Below are positions 9,045 to 20,072 of a stretch of DNA of 64,000 nt, one piece after another. The notes beneath the pieces were generated by a model that saw only the letters and a program-made list of their open reading frames with translations, did not search any database and was not told the origin of the DNA. Source of the DNA: Rubrivivax rivuli (GTDB lineage Bacteria > Pseudomonadota > Gammaproteobacteria > Burkholderiales > Burkholderiaceae_C); NCBI RefSeq assembly GCF_004016505.1, contig NZ_SACR01000001.1, forward strand, positions 248,001 to 312,000, given 5' to 3'. The position numbers and the translations under genes are program-made. Every line of letters starts with the position of its first letter. The first letter of the stretch is position 1.

Positions 9045-11506
9045 AAGCGCTGAAGGACTGGTGGACCCGGCGCCTGTGGCGCCGCATTGCCGTGATCTCG
9101 GTGGGCCTCCTGCTGCTGGTGCAGGTGGTGGTGTTCACGTTGGTGCAGCACAGCGTGCCCGGCCTCGTGCAGATGCTGGGCGCGCAAGACCTCGACCGCG
9201 GCGAACAGGTGTGGCTCGAACTTCTGAACTCGCGCGCCAGCGTGCGCGAGCGGCAACTGGAGTTGCAGGCCGACGATGGCGGCCTCAACCGCGCACTCAT
9301 CGCCGCGGCCGAGGAGAACGACCCCGACACCGCACGCTCGGCCATCGAGAACGCCGCTTCGCGCCTGGCCGCCACGCGCTCGGCGCTGCTGTCCGAGACC
9401 CTGGAGATTCGTTTCCTTGGCGAAAGCACCGCCGATGCCGATCTCCAGCTTCTGCTGCCGGTGGTGAAGGACCTGGTCGAGGGCCTGCGGCCCACGCCGC
9501 TGCGCCGCTCGGCCAGCCGGCTGATGCTGATCGGCGACGAGCCCAGCCTGCTGGTGGTCAGCCGCATGCGCGGCGGCGCGGGTCTTCTCGTGGCCGGCGT
9601 GCCCCTGTCGGCCGACATCCCGCGGGTGATGCAGAAGACGGCGCTCATGGAAGTGGCCCTGATCGTGCAGCGGCCCGACCGGCCCCCGCAGGTGGCCCTG
9701 TCCTCGGTCTCCGTGGGCGAGAACGCCGCGCTCCTGGCCTTGTCGGCAGACAGCCGCACCGTGATGCTGCCGAGCGGCAAGCACCTGCTGCGCCGGTCGG
9801 CGGCGGTGCAAGGGCCCTATGGCGAGATGCAGACCTTGTTGCTGACGCCCGTGAACCGCATCGAGAAGCCCTTCGACGAGCTGACGCTCCCGCTGCTGGC
9901 GGCCTCGGCCATCGGCGTGCTGCTGGCGCTGATGGGCAGCCTGTTCACGGCACGTCGCGTGACCACGCCGCTGAACGACCTGGCCACCGCCACACGGCGG
10001 CTGGGCGAAGGCGACTTCGATGCGCCTGTGCCCCTGCCCCACCACCGCGACGAGGTGGGGCAGCTCGCCCGGGCGGTGGACGTGATGCGCGAGAACATCC
10101 GCGCCAAGCAGGCCGAGATCCGCGAGCTGGCCTACACCGACCGCCTCACCGGCCTGCCCAACCGCGTGAGCCTGGCCGACGCGCTGCGCCGGGCCATCGA
10201 CGAGAACCGGGGCGAGGCCACCGGCAGCGGCGAGCCGGCCTGCTTCACCACCGTGATGCTCGGCCTGGACCGCTTCAAGAACATCAACGAGAACCTCGGC
10301 TACACGCTGGGCGACGAGGTGCTGCGCGAGGTGGCCTTGCGCCTGCGCCGCCACGTGCAGCGCGAGGGCGACGTGGTGGCCCGCCTCGCAGGCGACCAGT
10401 TCGCGCTGCTGCTCGGCGGCGCCGACCTGCAGCGCGCCGCGGCGGTGATCGACGGCATCTGCGCCGCCTTCGTGCACCCCATCGTCGTGCAGGGCGAGAC
10501 GGTGGACGTTTCGCTGACCTTCGGCGTGGCCGGGTGGCCGCAGCATGCGCCCGAGGTGACGGATGCCACGCACCCCGCCGGCCGCGAGCAGGCCGAGGTG
10601 CTGCTGGCCCGCGCCGAGATGGCCATGCACGCGGCCAAGCGCGGCAAGTCGGCGCACATGGCGGTGTACGACCCCGGCTTCGACGCCGGCAGCCAGAAGA
10701 CACTGACGCTGCTGTCAGAGCTGCGCCACGCCATCGGCGCGCACGAGCTGCGCCTGTTCCTGCAGCCCAAGATCGATGTCGCCACCGACATGCTGGTCGG
10801 TGCCGAGGCCCTGGTGCGCTGGCAGCACCCGACGCGCGGCATGGTGCCGCCCGGGCAGTTCATCCCCTTCGCCGAAGACACGGGCTTCGTGCGGCAGCTG
10901 ACCTTGTGGGTCTTCGAGGAAGCGGCGCGGCAGTGGGCCGCGCTGCACGCCCTGGGCTTGCACCGCATCTCGGTGAACCTCAGCACGCGCGACCTGCTCG
11001 ACCCGGAGCTGCCCACGCGCTTCGACGCCATCCTGCGCCGCCAGGGCGTGCCGGCCACGGCCTTCTGCCTGGAGATCACCGAAAGCGCGGTGATGAACGA
11101 GCCCAAGCGCGCATTGGCCATGCTGCACACGCTGGCGGCCGCTGGCTTCGAGCTCAGCATCGACGACTACGGCGAGGGCCAGACCTCGCTGAGCTACCTG
11201 AAGACGCTGCCGGTGCACGAGCTGAAGATCGACCAGATCTTCATCAAGCAGATCGACCGCGACGAGAAGGACGCCACCATCGTGCGCAGCACCATCGGCC
11301 TGGCGCACAGCCTGGGCTTCCGCGCGGTGGCCGAAGGGGTGGAGAACGCCGCCATCCTGGTGCTGCTGCGCGAACTGGGCTGCGACGAGGCCCAGGGCTA
11401 CCACCTCGCGCGGCCGATGCCGGCCGCCGAGATGGCGGCCTGGGCGCGTCAGCGCGCTGGCCTGCCGGCCTTGGCGCCGGCCGGGGCCGGCACCGTGGCG
11501 GCCTGA
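9041..11506 (+). CDS. Membrane-bound c-di-GMP phosphodiesterase (sensor-HAMP-degenerate GGDEF-EAL)
   Basis: An 821-residue inner-membrane protein starting at a GTG that overlaps the upstream stop. Order: TM1 (about 15-35), periplasmic sensor (about 36-280), TM2 (LPLLAASAIGVLLALMGSLF), HAMP, GGDEF-like and EAL domains. The GGDEF signature reads AGDQF (450-454), so cyclase activity is not expected. The EAL domain keeps EALVRW (E589), NLSTRD, EITES, IDDYGEG, ELKID and AEGVEN, so hydrolysis of c-di-GMP is expected. The periplasmic sensor probably reads a signal linked to the cupredoxin-like partner. Confidence 0.9.
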   Translation: MKALKDWWTRRLWRRIAVISVGLLLLVQVVVFTLVQHSVPGLVQMLGAQDLDRGEQVWLELLNSRASVRERQLELQADDGGLNRALIAAAEENDPDTARSAIENAASRLAATRSALLSETLEIRFLGESTADADLQLLLPVVKDLVEGLRPTPLRRSASRLMLIGDEPSLLVVSRMRGGAGLLVAGVPLSADIPRVMQKTALMEVALIVQRPDRPPQVALSSVSVGENAALLALSADSRTVMLPSGKHLLRRSAAVQGPYGEMQTLLLTPVNRIEKPFDELTLPLLAASAIGVLLALMGSLFTARRVTTPLNDLATATRRLGEGDFDAPVPLPHHRDEVGQLARAVDVMRENIRAKQAEIRELAYTDRLTGLPNRVSLADALRRAIDENRGEATGSGEPACFTTVMLGLDRFKNINENLGYTLGDEVLREVALRLRRHVQREGDVVARLAGDQFALLLGGADLQRAAAVIDGICAAFVHPIVVQGETVDVSLTFGVAGWPQHAPEVTDATHPAGREQAEVLLARAEMAMHAAKRGKSAHMAVYDPGFDAGSQKTLTLLSELRHAIGAHELRLFLQPKIDVATDMLVGAEALVRWQHPTRGMVPPGQFIPFAEDTGFVRQLTLWVFEEAARQWAALHALGLHRISVNLSTRDLLDPELPTRFDAILRRQGVPATAFCLEITESAVMNEPKRALAMLHTLAAAGFELSIDDYGEGQTSLSYLKTLPVHELKIDQIFIKQIDRDEKDATIVRSTIGLAHSLGFRAVAEGVENAAILVLLRELGCDEAQGYHLARPMPAAEMAAWARQRAGLPALAPAGAGTVAA

Positions 11507-11516
11507 ACGCGCAGGT

Positions 11517-12608
11517 TCACACCCGCACCACCGGCACCGGCGGCAGCCGCGGCGCCGAGAAGAGCGCAATGGTCTCCAGCGCGGCATCTCGCTGCGCAGC
11601 GGGCAGGAAGGCGTGGCGGGCGGCCTCGGTGGCCATGGCCAGCAAGTCGATCTCTTCCAGCGCCGTCTGGGCCAGCAGCGCCGCGGCCTCCTCGCTCTGC
11701 GTCACGCAGCTGATGAGGCGGTTGTCGGTGTGGTAACTCAGGCTCACGCCGGCCTGCCACAGCGCGGTGATGGGGTGGCTGGCGATGCTGGTGGCTGCGC
11801 CGGTGTGCACGTTGCTGCTGGGGCACACCTCCAGGTGCACGCCGCGTTCGCGCACGCGCTCGACCCAGGCTGCACGCGCGGGGTCGTTCAAGGCCTGCAC
11901 CAGCTGCACGCCGTGGCCGATGCGCGTGGCGCCGAGTTCGATGGCTTCCATCACGCGCTCGGGGCCATCGGCCTCGCCGGCGTGCAGCGTCAGCGGCAGG
12001 CCGGCTTCGCGCAGGCGCTGCAGCACACGGGCGTGGTTGCCGGGCGGAAAACCGAACTCGGGGCCGGCGAGGTCGAAGCCCACCACGCCCTGGCTGCGGT
12101 ACTTCAGCGCCAGCTCGGCAGCGCGTGCGGTCTCGCTTTCGGGCAGCTGGCGCATGCCGCAGATGAGCAGGCCGCTGGGCAGCGCGCTGCGTTTCAAGCC
12201 GGCCAGCAGCGCCTCGACGACCGCTTCGCCGGGCACGCCGTGGGCCTCGAAGAGCAGCGGCGCGATGCGGAACTCGGCCAGCACGGCACCATCGGCGCGC
12301 GCGTCTTCGGCAGCCTCGAAGGCCACGCGTTCCAGCGCCGCGGGGCTGGCCATCGCGGCCACCGTCAACGCGAAACCTTCGAGGTATTTCTCCAGGCTGC
12401 CGGCATGGGCGTTGCCGGCGAACCAGTCCGCCAGGCCTTGCACCGTGGGGGCTGCGGGCTCGATGCCGCGCTCTTGCAGCAGCTCCAGCAGGGTGGCCAC
12501 GCGGAGGCCGCCGTCGAGGTGTTCGTGCAGCAGCACCTTGGGCAGCTGGCGGGCACGCTCCAGTGCCGCGGCGGGCGGCGGAGCAGGGGGCGATGCGGGT
12601 GTTCTCAT
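11517..12608 (-). CDS. add: Adenosine deaminase
   Basis: Converts adenosine or deoxyadenosine to inosine or deoxyinosine plus ammonia in the cytosol. Zinc and catalytic motifs are present: HEHLDGG (residues about 28-34), LTLHAGE in the middle, RIGHGVQL, and YHTDN near the C-terminal third. Length 363 is close to the family (330-350), with an extra Pro/Ala-rich N-terminus. It faces the nucleoside importer operon across 157 bases, so the two transcription units diverge. It fits the island as the step that feeds purine nucleoside phosphorylase with inosine. Family members also include adenine deaminases; the context favours the nucleoside. Confidence 0.88.
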   Translation of the reverse strand: MRTPASPPAPPPAAALERARQLPKVLLHEHLDGGLRVATLLELLQERGIEPAAPTVQGLADWFAGNAHAGSLEKYLEGFALTVAAMASPAALERVAFEAAEDARADGAVLAEFRIAPLLFEAHGVPGEAVVEALLAGLKRSALPSGLLICGMRQLPESETARAAELALKYRSQGVVGFDLAGPEFGFPPGNHARVLQRLREAGLPLTLHAGEADGPERVMEAIELGATRIGHGVQLVQALNDPARAAWVERVRERGVHLEVCPSSNVHTGAATSIASHPITALWQAGVSLSYHTDNRLISCVTQSEEAAALLAQTALEEIDLLAMATEAARHAFLPAAQRDAALETIALFSAPRLPPVPVVRV

Positions 12609-12765
12609 CGGTGAATGCTAATGGCGCCTGGCAGACCCGCCGGGCGGCCCACTTGATGCAGCCGGCAGCCACGGGGGCGGCCCCGGGCGTTTTGGGGTTC
12701 GCACCCCAGTCTGCACGGCGCGAGTCTTGCTATCCTGCCGGGCTGCACGCAGGAGACGCACGCCC

Positions 12766-13769
12766 ATGTTCCGCCCCACGCTCAAGCTCACCGCCCCTTC
12801 GGCGCTGACCCTGGCCTTCACCCTGGCCGCCGGGCTGGTGGGCCATGGCGCAGCGCTGGCCCAGGCCCAGCCGGCCGTCATCTACGACATGGGCGGCAAG
12901 TTCGACAAGAGCTTCAACCAGGCCGGCTACGAAGGCGCCGAGCGCTGGAAGAAGGAAACCGGCAAGACCTACATCGAATTCGAGGTCAGCAACCCGGCCC
13001 AGCGTGAACAGGCCCAGCGCCGCATGGCCCAGCGCGGCGCCGATCCCATCGTGGGCATCGGCTTCAGCCAGGGCAGCAGCATGGAGAAGGTGGCGAAGGA
13101 CTTCCCGAAGCTGAAGTTCGCCGTCATCGACGCCGTGGTGAAGCTGCCCAACGTGCAGAGCATCCTCTTCAAGGAGCAGGAAGGCAGCTTCCTCGTCGGC
13201 ATGATGGCCGCCATGGCCAGCAAGACCGGCAAGGTGGGCTTCGTCGGCGGCATGGACATCCCGCTGATCCGCCGCTTCCAGTGCGGCTTCGAGCAGGGTG
13301 CCAAGTACGCCAACCCCAAGGTGGAGACGCTGGCCAACATGACCGGCACCACGCCCACGGCCTGGAACGACCCGGCGCGCGGGGCCGAACTCGCCAAGGC
13401 GCAGTTCGCCGCCGGGGTGGATGTCGTGTTCGCCGCAGCGGGCGGCACCGGCCTTGGCGTGTACCAGTCGGCCAAGGACAACAAGAAGCTGGCCATCGGC
13501 GTGGACAGCAACCAGAACCACCTGCACCCCGGCACCATGCTGACCAGCATGGTCAAGCGCGTGGACGTGGCGGTCTACACCGCCTTCAAGGGCGTGACGC
13601 CCGGCATCACCAACCTGGGGCTGAAGGAAGGCGGCGTGGACATCGCCCTCGATGAGCACAACGCCAAGCTGGTGACGCCCGAGATGAAGAAACGCGTGGA
13701 CGCCGCGCGGGCCGACATCATCAGCGGCAAGATCAAGGTCATCGACTACATGGTCAACAACACCTGCAA

Positions 13770-13773
<4 letters not shown>
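12766..13773 (+). CDS. BMP-family nucleoside ABC transporter, substrate-binding protein
   Basis: A 335-residue exported binding protein for purine or pyrimidine nucleosides. The start at 12766 is preceded by AGGAGA at 8 bases and gives a clear signal peptide (ALTLAFTLAAGLVGHGAALAQ). The mature part starts with VIYDMGGKFDKSFNQAGYEG, the signature of the basic membrane protein/PnrA family, and contains FVGGMDIPLIRRFQCGF and GVDSNQNHL. There is no lipobox, so it is periplasmic. It is first gene of the importer operon; the ATPase gene overlaps its stop. Confidence 0.92.
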
Positions 13774-15345
<1,572 letters not shown>

Positions 15346-15347
<2 letters not shown>

Positions 15348-15433
15348 TCAAGCAGACGCCGCGGAACCGGCTTCGCCGGGCCGCTGGGGTCGCCCCCTTG
15401 AGGGGGAGCGGCGCAGCCGCTTCGGGGGTGGGC
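15346..15433 (+). repeat. Dispersed palindromic repeat, copy A (inside the importer operon)
   Basis: An 88-base element of stacked hairpins. It starts GATCAAG, continues with CGCGGAACCGGCTTCGCCGG (a self-pairing arm), then CCCCCTTGAGGGGG, then AGCGGCGCAGCCGCTTCGGGGG. Copies B (23161-23248) and C (60788-60878) share this order and the same strand orientation. Here it lies between the ATPase stop and the start of the first permease gene, so it is transcribed and could alter the relative expression of the importer genes. Confidence 0.85.
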
Positions 15434-15435
15434 GC

Positions 15436-16545
15436 ATGAGCCAACCTGTTGAGTTGCCACGCTGGATGGACGTGGCCCTGCTGCCCGCCGTGAACCTGGC
15501 CATCGCGCTGCTGGTGGCCGGCGGCGTGGTGGCGCTGGTGGGCTTCGAGCCGCTGCAGGTGCTGGGCCTGCTCATCAAGGGCGCCTTCGGCTCGCAGGCC
15601 GGCATCAGCTACACGCTGTACTACGCCACCACCTTCGTCTTCACGGGGCTGGCGGTGGCGGTGGCCTTCCATGGCGGGCAGTTCAACATTGGCGGCGAGG
15701 GCCAGGCCATCATGGGCGGGCTCGGGGCCGGTGTGGTGGCGCTGGCGCTGTCCGAGCACCTGCCCGCGGCGCTGATGCTGCCGCTGATGGTGCTGGCCGC
15801 AGCCGGCTTCGGCGCGGTGTGGGGCGGCATCCCCGGTGCGCTGCAGGCCTGGCGCGGCAGCCACACCGTCATCACCACCATCATGTTCAACTTCATCGCC
15901 TCGGCGGTGGTGGGCTACCTGCTGGTGAACCAGCTGAAGGAGCCCGGCAACATGACGCCCGAGAGCCGCGCCTTTGCCGACAGCGCGCGCCTGCCGGGTG
16001 TGCACGACGTGCTGGCGCGCATCGGCATCGAGTGGCCCAGCACGCCGCTGAACCTGAGCGTGCTGCTGGCCATCGCGGCCGCCGTGCTGGTGTGGCTGGC
16101 GCTGTGGAAGACACGCGGCGGCTACGCGCTGCGCGCGGTGGGCTTCTCGCCCGACGCGGCCGTCTACGGCGGCATCCAGCCCAAGGGTCTGGTGGTGATG
16201 GCCATGGCCGCCAGCGGCGCACTGGCAGGGCTGGTGGGCGTGAACGAGATCGCCGGCGTGCACGGCCGGCTGATCCCTGATTTCGTCGCCGGCGCGGGCT
16301 TTGCAGGCATCGCGGTGAGCCTGATCGGGCGCAACCACCCGGGCGGCATCGTGCTGGCGGCGCTGCTCTTCGGCGCGCTGTACCAGGGCGGCAGCGAGCT
16401 GGCCTTCGAGATCAGCGGCTTCAGCCGCGACATGGTGTTCATGCTGCAGGGGCTGATCGTGCTCTTCGCCGGTGCCATGGCGCAGGTGGCCGCGCCCGCC
16501 TTGTTCAAGGCCTACAAGGCTCTCGGGGGAGGCCGCCATGGATGA
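15436..16545 (+). CDS. Nucleoside ABC transporter permease 1
   Basis: A 369-residue inner-membrane permease of the BPD_transp_2 family. There are about eight to ten hydrophobic segments and the family motif FNIGGEGQAIMGG early in the chain; GSHTVITTIMFNFIA and GFAGIAVSLIGRNHP follow. The start at 15436 (MSQPVELPRWMD) is chosen because the alternative at 15337 would be encoded by repeat copy A and overlap the ATPase gene. The next permease gene starts 8 bases before its stop. Confidence 0.9.
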   Translation: MSQPVELPRWMDVALLPAVNLAIALLVAGGVVALVGFEPLQVLGLLIKGAFGSQAGISYTLYYATTFVFTGLAVAVAFHGGQFNIGGEGQAIMGGLGAGVVALALSEHLPAALMLPLMVLAAAGFGAVWGGIPGALQAWRGSHTVITTIMFNFIASAVVGYLLVNQLKEPGNMTPESRAFADSARLPGVHDVLARIGIEWPSTPLNLSVLLAIAAAVLVWLALWKTRGGYALRAVGFSPDAAVYGGIQPKGLVVMAMAASGALAGLVGVNEIAGVHGRLIPDFVAGAGFAGIAVSLIGRNHPGGIVLAALLFGALYQGGSELAFEISGFSRDMVFMLQGLIVLFAGAMAQVAAPALFKAYKALGGGRHG

Positions 16546-17506
16546 GGTCTTCATCGGCACGCTGGTGGCCAGCACCTTGCGCGTGAGCGTGCCGCTGATC
16601 CTGTGCGCGCTGGCCGGCGTGCTGTGCGAACGCTCGGGCGTCATCGACCTGGGTCTCGAAGGCAAGATGCTGCTGACGGCGTTTGCCACCGCCGCGGTGG
16701 GCGTGGCCAGCGGCTCGCTCGCGCTGGCGCTGCTGGCGGCCCTGGCGGTGGGTGTGGCCTTGTCGATGGTGCATGGCTACGCGTGCGTGAGCCACCATGG
16801 TGATCAGGTCGTGCTGGGCATGGCCATCACGATGACGGCGGCAGGCCTGAGCGTGGTGCTGGGCATCGCGTGGTTCGCGCAGGGCGGGCAGACGCCGCCG
16901 GTGCCCGAGGCCGTGCGCCTGAGCCGCTGGTTCGTGGGCGCGGGCGAGGTGGTGGCGCAGATCCCGCTGATCGGGCCCACGCTCTCGCTGGCCTTCTTCG
17001 GCCACAACCTCATGGTCTACGGCGCGCTCCTGCTCGTGGTGGGCGTGTGGTGGCTGCTGTACCGCACGCGTTTCGGCCTGCGGCTGCGCGCCGCGGGCGA
17101 GAACCCGACCATGATCGACGCCGCCGGCGTCAGCGTGAAAGCACTGCGCTACCAGGCGCTGGCGCTCAACGGCGTGCTCAGCGCGCTGGCCGGCGCCTAC
17201 CTGGTGCTGGCGCAGAACCCGAGCTTCATTCCCAACATGACCGCCGGCCGCGGCTACATGGCGCTGGCCGCGCTGATCTTCGGCAAGTGGCACCCGGTGG
17301 GCGCGCTGTGGGCCTGTCTGCTCTTCGGTTTTCTCGATGCCGTGTCCATCCGCATGCAAGGCGCCGAACTGCCCTTCATCGGCGCCGTGCCGGTGCAGTT
17401 CATCCAGGCCCTGCCCTACGTGCTGACGGTGGTGCTGCTGGCCGGCTTCATCGGCAAGAGCGTGGCACCGGCCGCCTTGGGAAGGCCGTATGTCAAAGAG
17501 CGTTGA
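16538..17506 (+). CDS. Nucleoside ABC transporter permease 2
   Basis: A 322-residue second permease of the importer. Near the N-terminus it has CERSGVIDLGLEGKMLLTAF, typical of this family, and later RAAGENPTMIDAAGVSV and ALIFGKWHPVGAL. It overlaps permease 1 by 8 bases and cytidine deaminase by 17 bases, showing tight translational coupling of transport and catabolism. Confidence 0.92.
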   Translation: MDEVFIGTLVASTLRVSVPLILCALAGVLCERSGVIDLGLEGKMLLTAFATAAVGVASGSLALALLAALAVGVALSMVHGYACVSHHGDQVVLGMAITMTAAGLSVVLGIAWFAQGGQTPPVPEAVRLSRWFVGAGEVVAQIPLIGPTLSLAFFGHNLMVYGALLLVVGVWWLLYRTRFGLRLRAAGENPTMIDAAGVSVKALRYQALALNGVLSALAGAYLVLAQNPSFIPNMTAGRGYMALAALIFGKWHPVGALWACLLFGFLDAVSIRMQGAELPFIGAVPVQFIQALPYVLTVVLLAGFIGKSVAPAALGRPYVKER

Positions 17507-17915
17507 ACAGCACCAGGCGGCGCTGATCGCTGCGGCCAAGGCTGCACGTGAAAAGGCCCACGCACCGTACTCGCGCTTCGCGGTGGGCGCGGCGGTGCTG
17601 GACGAACAAGGCCGCATCCACGCTGGCTGCAACGTCGAGAACGCCGCCTACCCGCAGGGCTGGTGCGCCGAGGCTTCGGCGCTGGCCGCGATGGTGATGG
17701 CCGGTGGCAAGCAGGTGCAGGCCGCGGCGGTTTATGCGGTGGCGCCCGAGGCCGTCACGCCCTGCGGCGGCTGCCGCCAGAAGCTGCGCGAGTTCGCGGC
17801 CGGCACCTGCCCCGTCTGGGCCGCCGATGACAGCGGCGTGCGCGGCACCTACACCCTCGGGGGCCTGCTGCCGCACAGCTTCGGGCCTTCGCACCTTCCC
17901 CCTTCGACACCATGA
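17490..17915 (+). CDS. cdd: Cytidine deaminase
   Basis: Converts cytidine and deoxycytidine to uridine and deoxyuridine. The 141-residue chain is the short tetrameric type. Zinc and catalytic motifs are CNVENAAYPQGWCAEASAL (residues about 49-67, with the catalytic Glu in CAE) and PCGGCRQ (about 91-97). Substrate pocket residues appear in YSRFAVGAAV. It overlaps permease 2 by 17 bases and shares an ATGA overlap with the phosphorylase gene. Confidence 0.95.
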   Translation: MSKSVEQHQAALIAAAKAAREKAHAPYSRFAVGAAVLDEQGRIHAGCNVENAAYPQGWCAEASALAAMVMAGGKQVQAAAVYAVAPEAVTPCGGCRQKLREFAAGTCPVWAADDSGVRGTYTLGGLLPHSFGPSHLPPSTP

Positions 17916-18721
17916 ACGAACACATCCGCCTGTCCGCCGCCACGCTGCAGCAACGCCTGGGCCCGGCGCCCGAGATCGCCGTGCTGCTGGGCTCGGGCTG
18001 GGGCCCGTTTGCCGAGGTGCTGCAAGGCGCCACCGAAGTGGCCTATGCCGAGCTGCCAGCCTTCCCGGCGCTGGCCGTCGGCGGGCACAAGGGCCTGGTG
18101 CGCGTGGGCACGGTGGGGAACACGCGCGTGGCGGTGCTGGCCGGCCGCAAGCACGCTTACGAAACCGGCAATGCCGACGGCATGCTGGGCGCCATCCGCA
18201 GCCTGGCGGCCTGGGGCGTGAGAGTGCTGCTGCAGACCAACGCCGCCGGCAGCATGGACGCCGGCATGCGCCCGGGCGAGCTGATGCTCATCAGCGACCA
18301 CCTGAACGTGGTGCAGCGCTCGCCGCTGATCGGCGAGCCCGGCGACAAGCGTTTCCAGGACATGAACCACGCCTACGACCCGGGGCTCAACGCGCAGGCC
18401 AAGGCCGCCGCCGCAGCGATGGGCACGCAGCTGCACGAGGGCATCTACGCCTGGGTGCTGGGCCCGCAGTTCGAGACGCCGGCCGAGATCCGCATGCTGC
18501 GGGCCTTCGGCGCGCAGGCCGTGGGCATGAGCACGGTGCCCGAGACCATCCTCGCGCGCCACGCCGGGCTGAAGGTGCTGGCGCTGTCGATGATGACCAA
18601 CATGGCCGCCGGCATGGAAAACGAGGTGCTGAGCCACGCGCACACGCTGGCCACGGCCAACGCTGCCAGCGAGCGGGCCGTGGCCACGCTGGCCGCGGTG
18701 GTGCAGGCGTTGAAGCCCTGA
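17912..18721 (+). CDS. punA: Purine nucleoside phosphorylase (trimeric, class II)
   Basis: Splits inosine, guanosine and their deoxy forms with phosphate to base and (deoxy)ribose-1-phosphate. The 269-residue length and motifs fit the trimeric PNP family: LLGSGWGPF near residue 23, phosphate-binding GHKG and GRKHAYE, LLQTNAAGSMDAG, GPQFETPAEIRML, and GMSTVPETILARH. ATGA overlap with cdd. MTAP (methylthioadenosine phosphorylase) is related, but context and the GPQFETPAE motif favour PNP. Confidence 0.93.
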   Translation: MNEHIRLSAATLQQRLGPAPEIAVLLGSGWGPFAEVLQGATEVAYAELPAFPALAVGGHKGLVRVGTVGNTRVAVLAGRKHAYETGNADGMLGAIRSLAAWGVRVLLQTNAAGSMDAGMRPGELMLISDHLNVVQRSPLIGEPGDKRFQDMNHAYDPGLNAQAKAAAAAMGTQLHEGIYAWVLGPQFETPAEIRMLRAFGAQAVGMSTVPETILARHAGLKVLALSMMTNMAAGMENEVLSHAHTLATANAASERAVATLAAVVQALKP

Positions 18722-18738
18722 ACGCGACCGGAGCCGTG

Positions 18739-20052
18739 ATGCAGCGCCTCTTCTGCCTGTTGGCCCCGACCGCCGCCGCTGCGGTGCTGCTGGCCGCTTG
18801 TGGCAGCCCGCCGGTCGTCCAGCAGGCCGCCCCCGTGAGCGCCCCGGCAGCGGCCCCGCAGCCGGTGGCCATCGCCGCCTTCAACATGGCCTGGGCCGGC
18901 ACGGTGGCCGATTTCCAGCAGCACCTGGCCGTGTGCAGCGCGCCCACCGTGAACTGGTGCGACACCCGCGCGCGCTGGCAGCCCGGCACCACGCAGGCCA
19001 CGCCCGAAGAAAGCGCGCGCGCCGCGGCCTGCCAGCAGGCCACCATCGCTGCCGCGGGCGGGCCGCAGGCCTCGATGCGCGTGGCGCCTTGCAGCGCCTA
19101 CCGCAACAGCGCGCCGCGCGCGCCCGGCGCACCGGCGCCCGACCCCGCCGCCGTGCGCAACGTGGCCGCCTACCAGGCCAAGCTCGACGGCCTGCGCGAG
19201 ACGGTGGAAGCGCTGGTGCAGCGCGAGGGTGTGCGTGTCATCGCCTTTCAAGAGGTGAGTTCGGCCGAGGCCGTGCGCGCCGTGCTGGGCCGCTACAACG
19301 AGCGCTTCGAGGTCTGCGCGGCGCCGCACAACGCCTTCCAGACTGTGGCCTTCGCCTGGGACAAGACGCTCTCGTCCACCCCCGGCGTGTGCACGCCGCA
19401 CCAGCCGCTGGCCGTGCTGGACCCTCCTAACGACCCCGAGGCTTTCCGCCGCGTGCGCCCCGGGCTGGCGTTGCGGCTGACGGTGAGTGGCGCGCCGGTG
19501 GTCTTCATGAACGTGCACCTGAAGGCGGCCTGCGCCAGTGCCACCAACAGCAACCCGCGCTTCCCGGCGCGGCTGCTCACCGACCGCGTGGAGGCCTGCG
19601 AGGTGCTCAACCGCCAGGTGCCGGTGCTGGAAAGCTGGATCGAGGCCGTGGCCGCGCAGACGACACGCTTCGTGCTGCTGGGTGACTTCAACCGCCGCAT
19701 CGACGAAGAAGCGACGATGGGCCTGGCGGCGAACCAGGTGCGCGCCGACGGCTCCAACCCGGCCGGCCCCAACCCCGTAGACACGCAAGGCCGCGTGGGC
19801 ACGCGCTACCTCTGGCCCGAACTCAACGACGGCTCGCCGGCCCTCTTCCAGCTGCCGCTGCAGGCCACCGAGGCCGGCTGCAGCGGCTTCACCGGGCTGG
19901 ACCACATCGTCGTCGGCGCGGGCGTGCACACGCTGATGCAGCAAAGCGCGCCGGCCGACATCGCCTCGCGCAAGGTGCCGGTGCTGGGCCGCCCGGGCCA
20001 GCCCATCGAGAGCAGCGACCACTGCCCGAAGGTGGCCCGCCTGCGGCTCTGA
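18739..20052 (+). CDS. Exported lipoprotein of the endonuclease/exonuclease/phosphatase (DNase I-like) family
   Basis: A 437-residue lipoprotein: signal peptide MQRLFCLLAPTAAAAVLLAAC with lipobox LAAC. The DNase I-like fold motifs occur in order: FNMAW (metal Asn), FQEV (catalytic Glu), NVHLKA, GDFNRRID, LDHIVV and SSDHCP. At least ten Cys in the mature part suggest disulfides, normal for a periplasmic or surface protein. It sits 17 bases after the PNP gene and before a 5'-nucleotidase, so a role in cutting extracellular nucleic acid or nucleotides is the natural reading. The fold also includes phospho-lipid and sugar phosphatases, so nuclease activity is inference. Confidence 0.85.
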   Translation: MQRLFCLLAPTAAAAVLLAACGSPPVVQQAAPVSAPAAAPQPVAIAAFNMAWAGTVADFQQHLAVCSAPTVNWCDTRARWQPGTTQATPEESARAAACQQATIAAAGGPQASMRVAPCSAYRNSAPRAPGAPAPDPAAVRNVAAYQAKLDGLRETVEALVQREGVRVIAFQEVSSAEAVRAVLGRYNERFEVCAAPHNAFQTVAFAWDKTLSSTPGVCTPHQPLAVLDPPNDPEAFRRVRPGLALRLTVSGAPVVFMNVHLKAACASATNSNPRFPARLLTDRVEACEVLNRQVPVLESWIEAVAAQTTRFVLLGDFNRRIDEEATMGLAANQVRADGSNPAGPNPVDTQGRVGTRYLWPELNDGSPALFQLPLQATEAGCSGFTGLDHIVVGAGVHTLMQQSAPADIASRKVPVLGRPGQPIESSDHCPKVARLRL

Positions 20053-20072
20053 AACCTGGACACGCCCGCCCC

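Noticed and set aside
10388..10402. Diguanylate cyclase activity for the membrane GGDEF-EAL protein
   Set aside because: The signature is AGDQF, missing residues needed for cyclase chemistry; only the EAL domain looks active.
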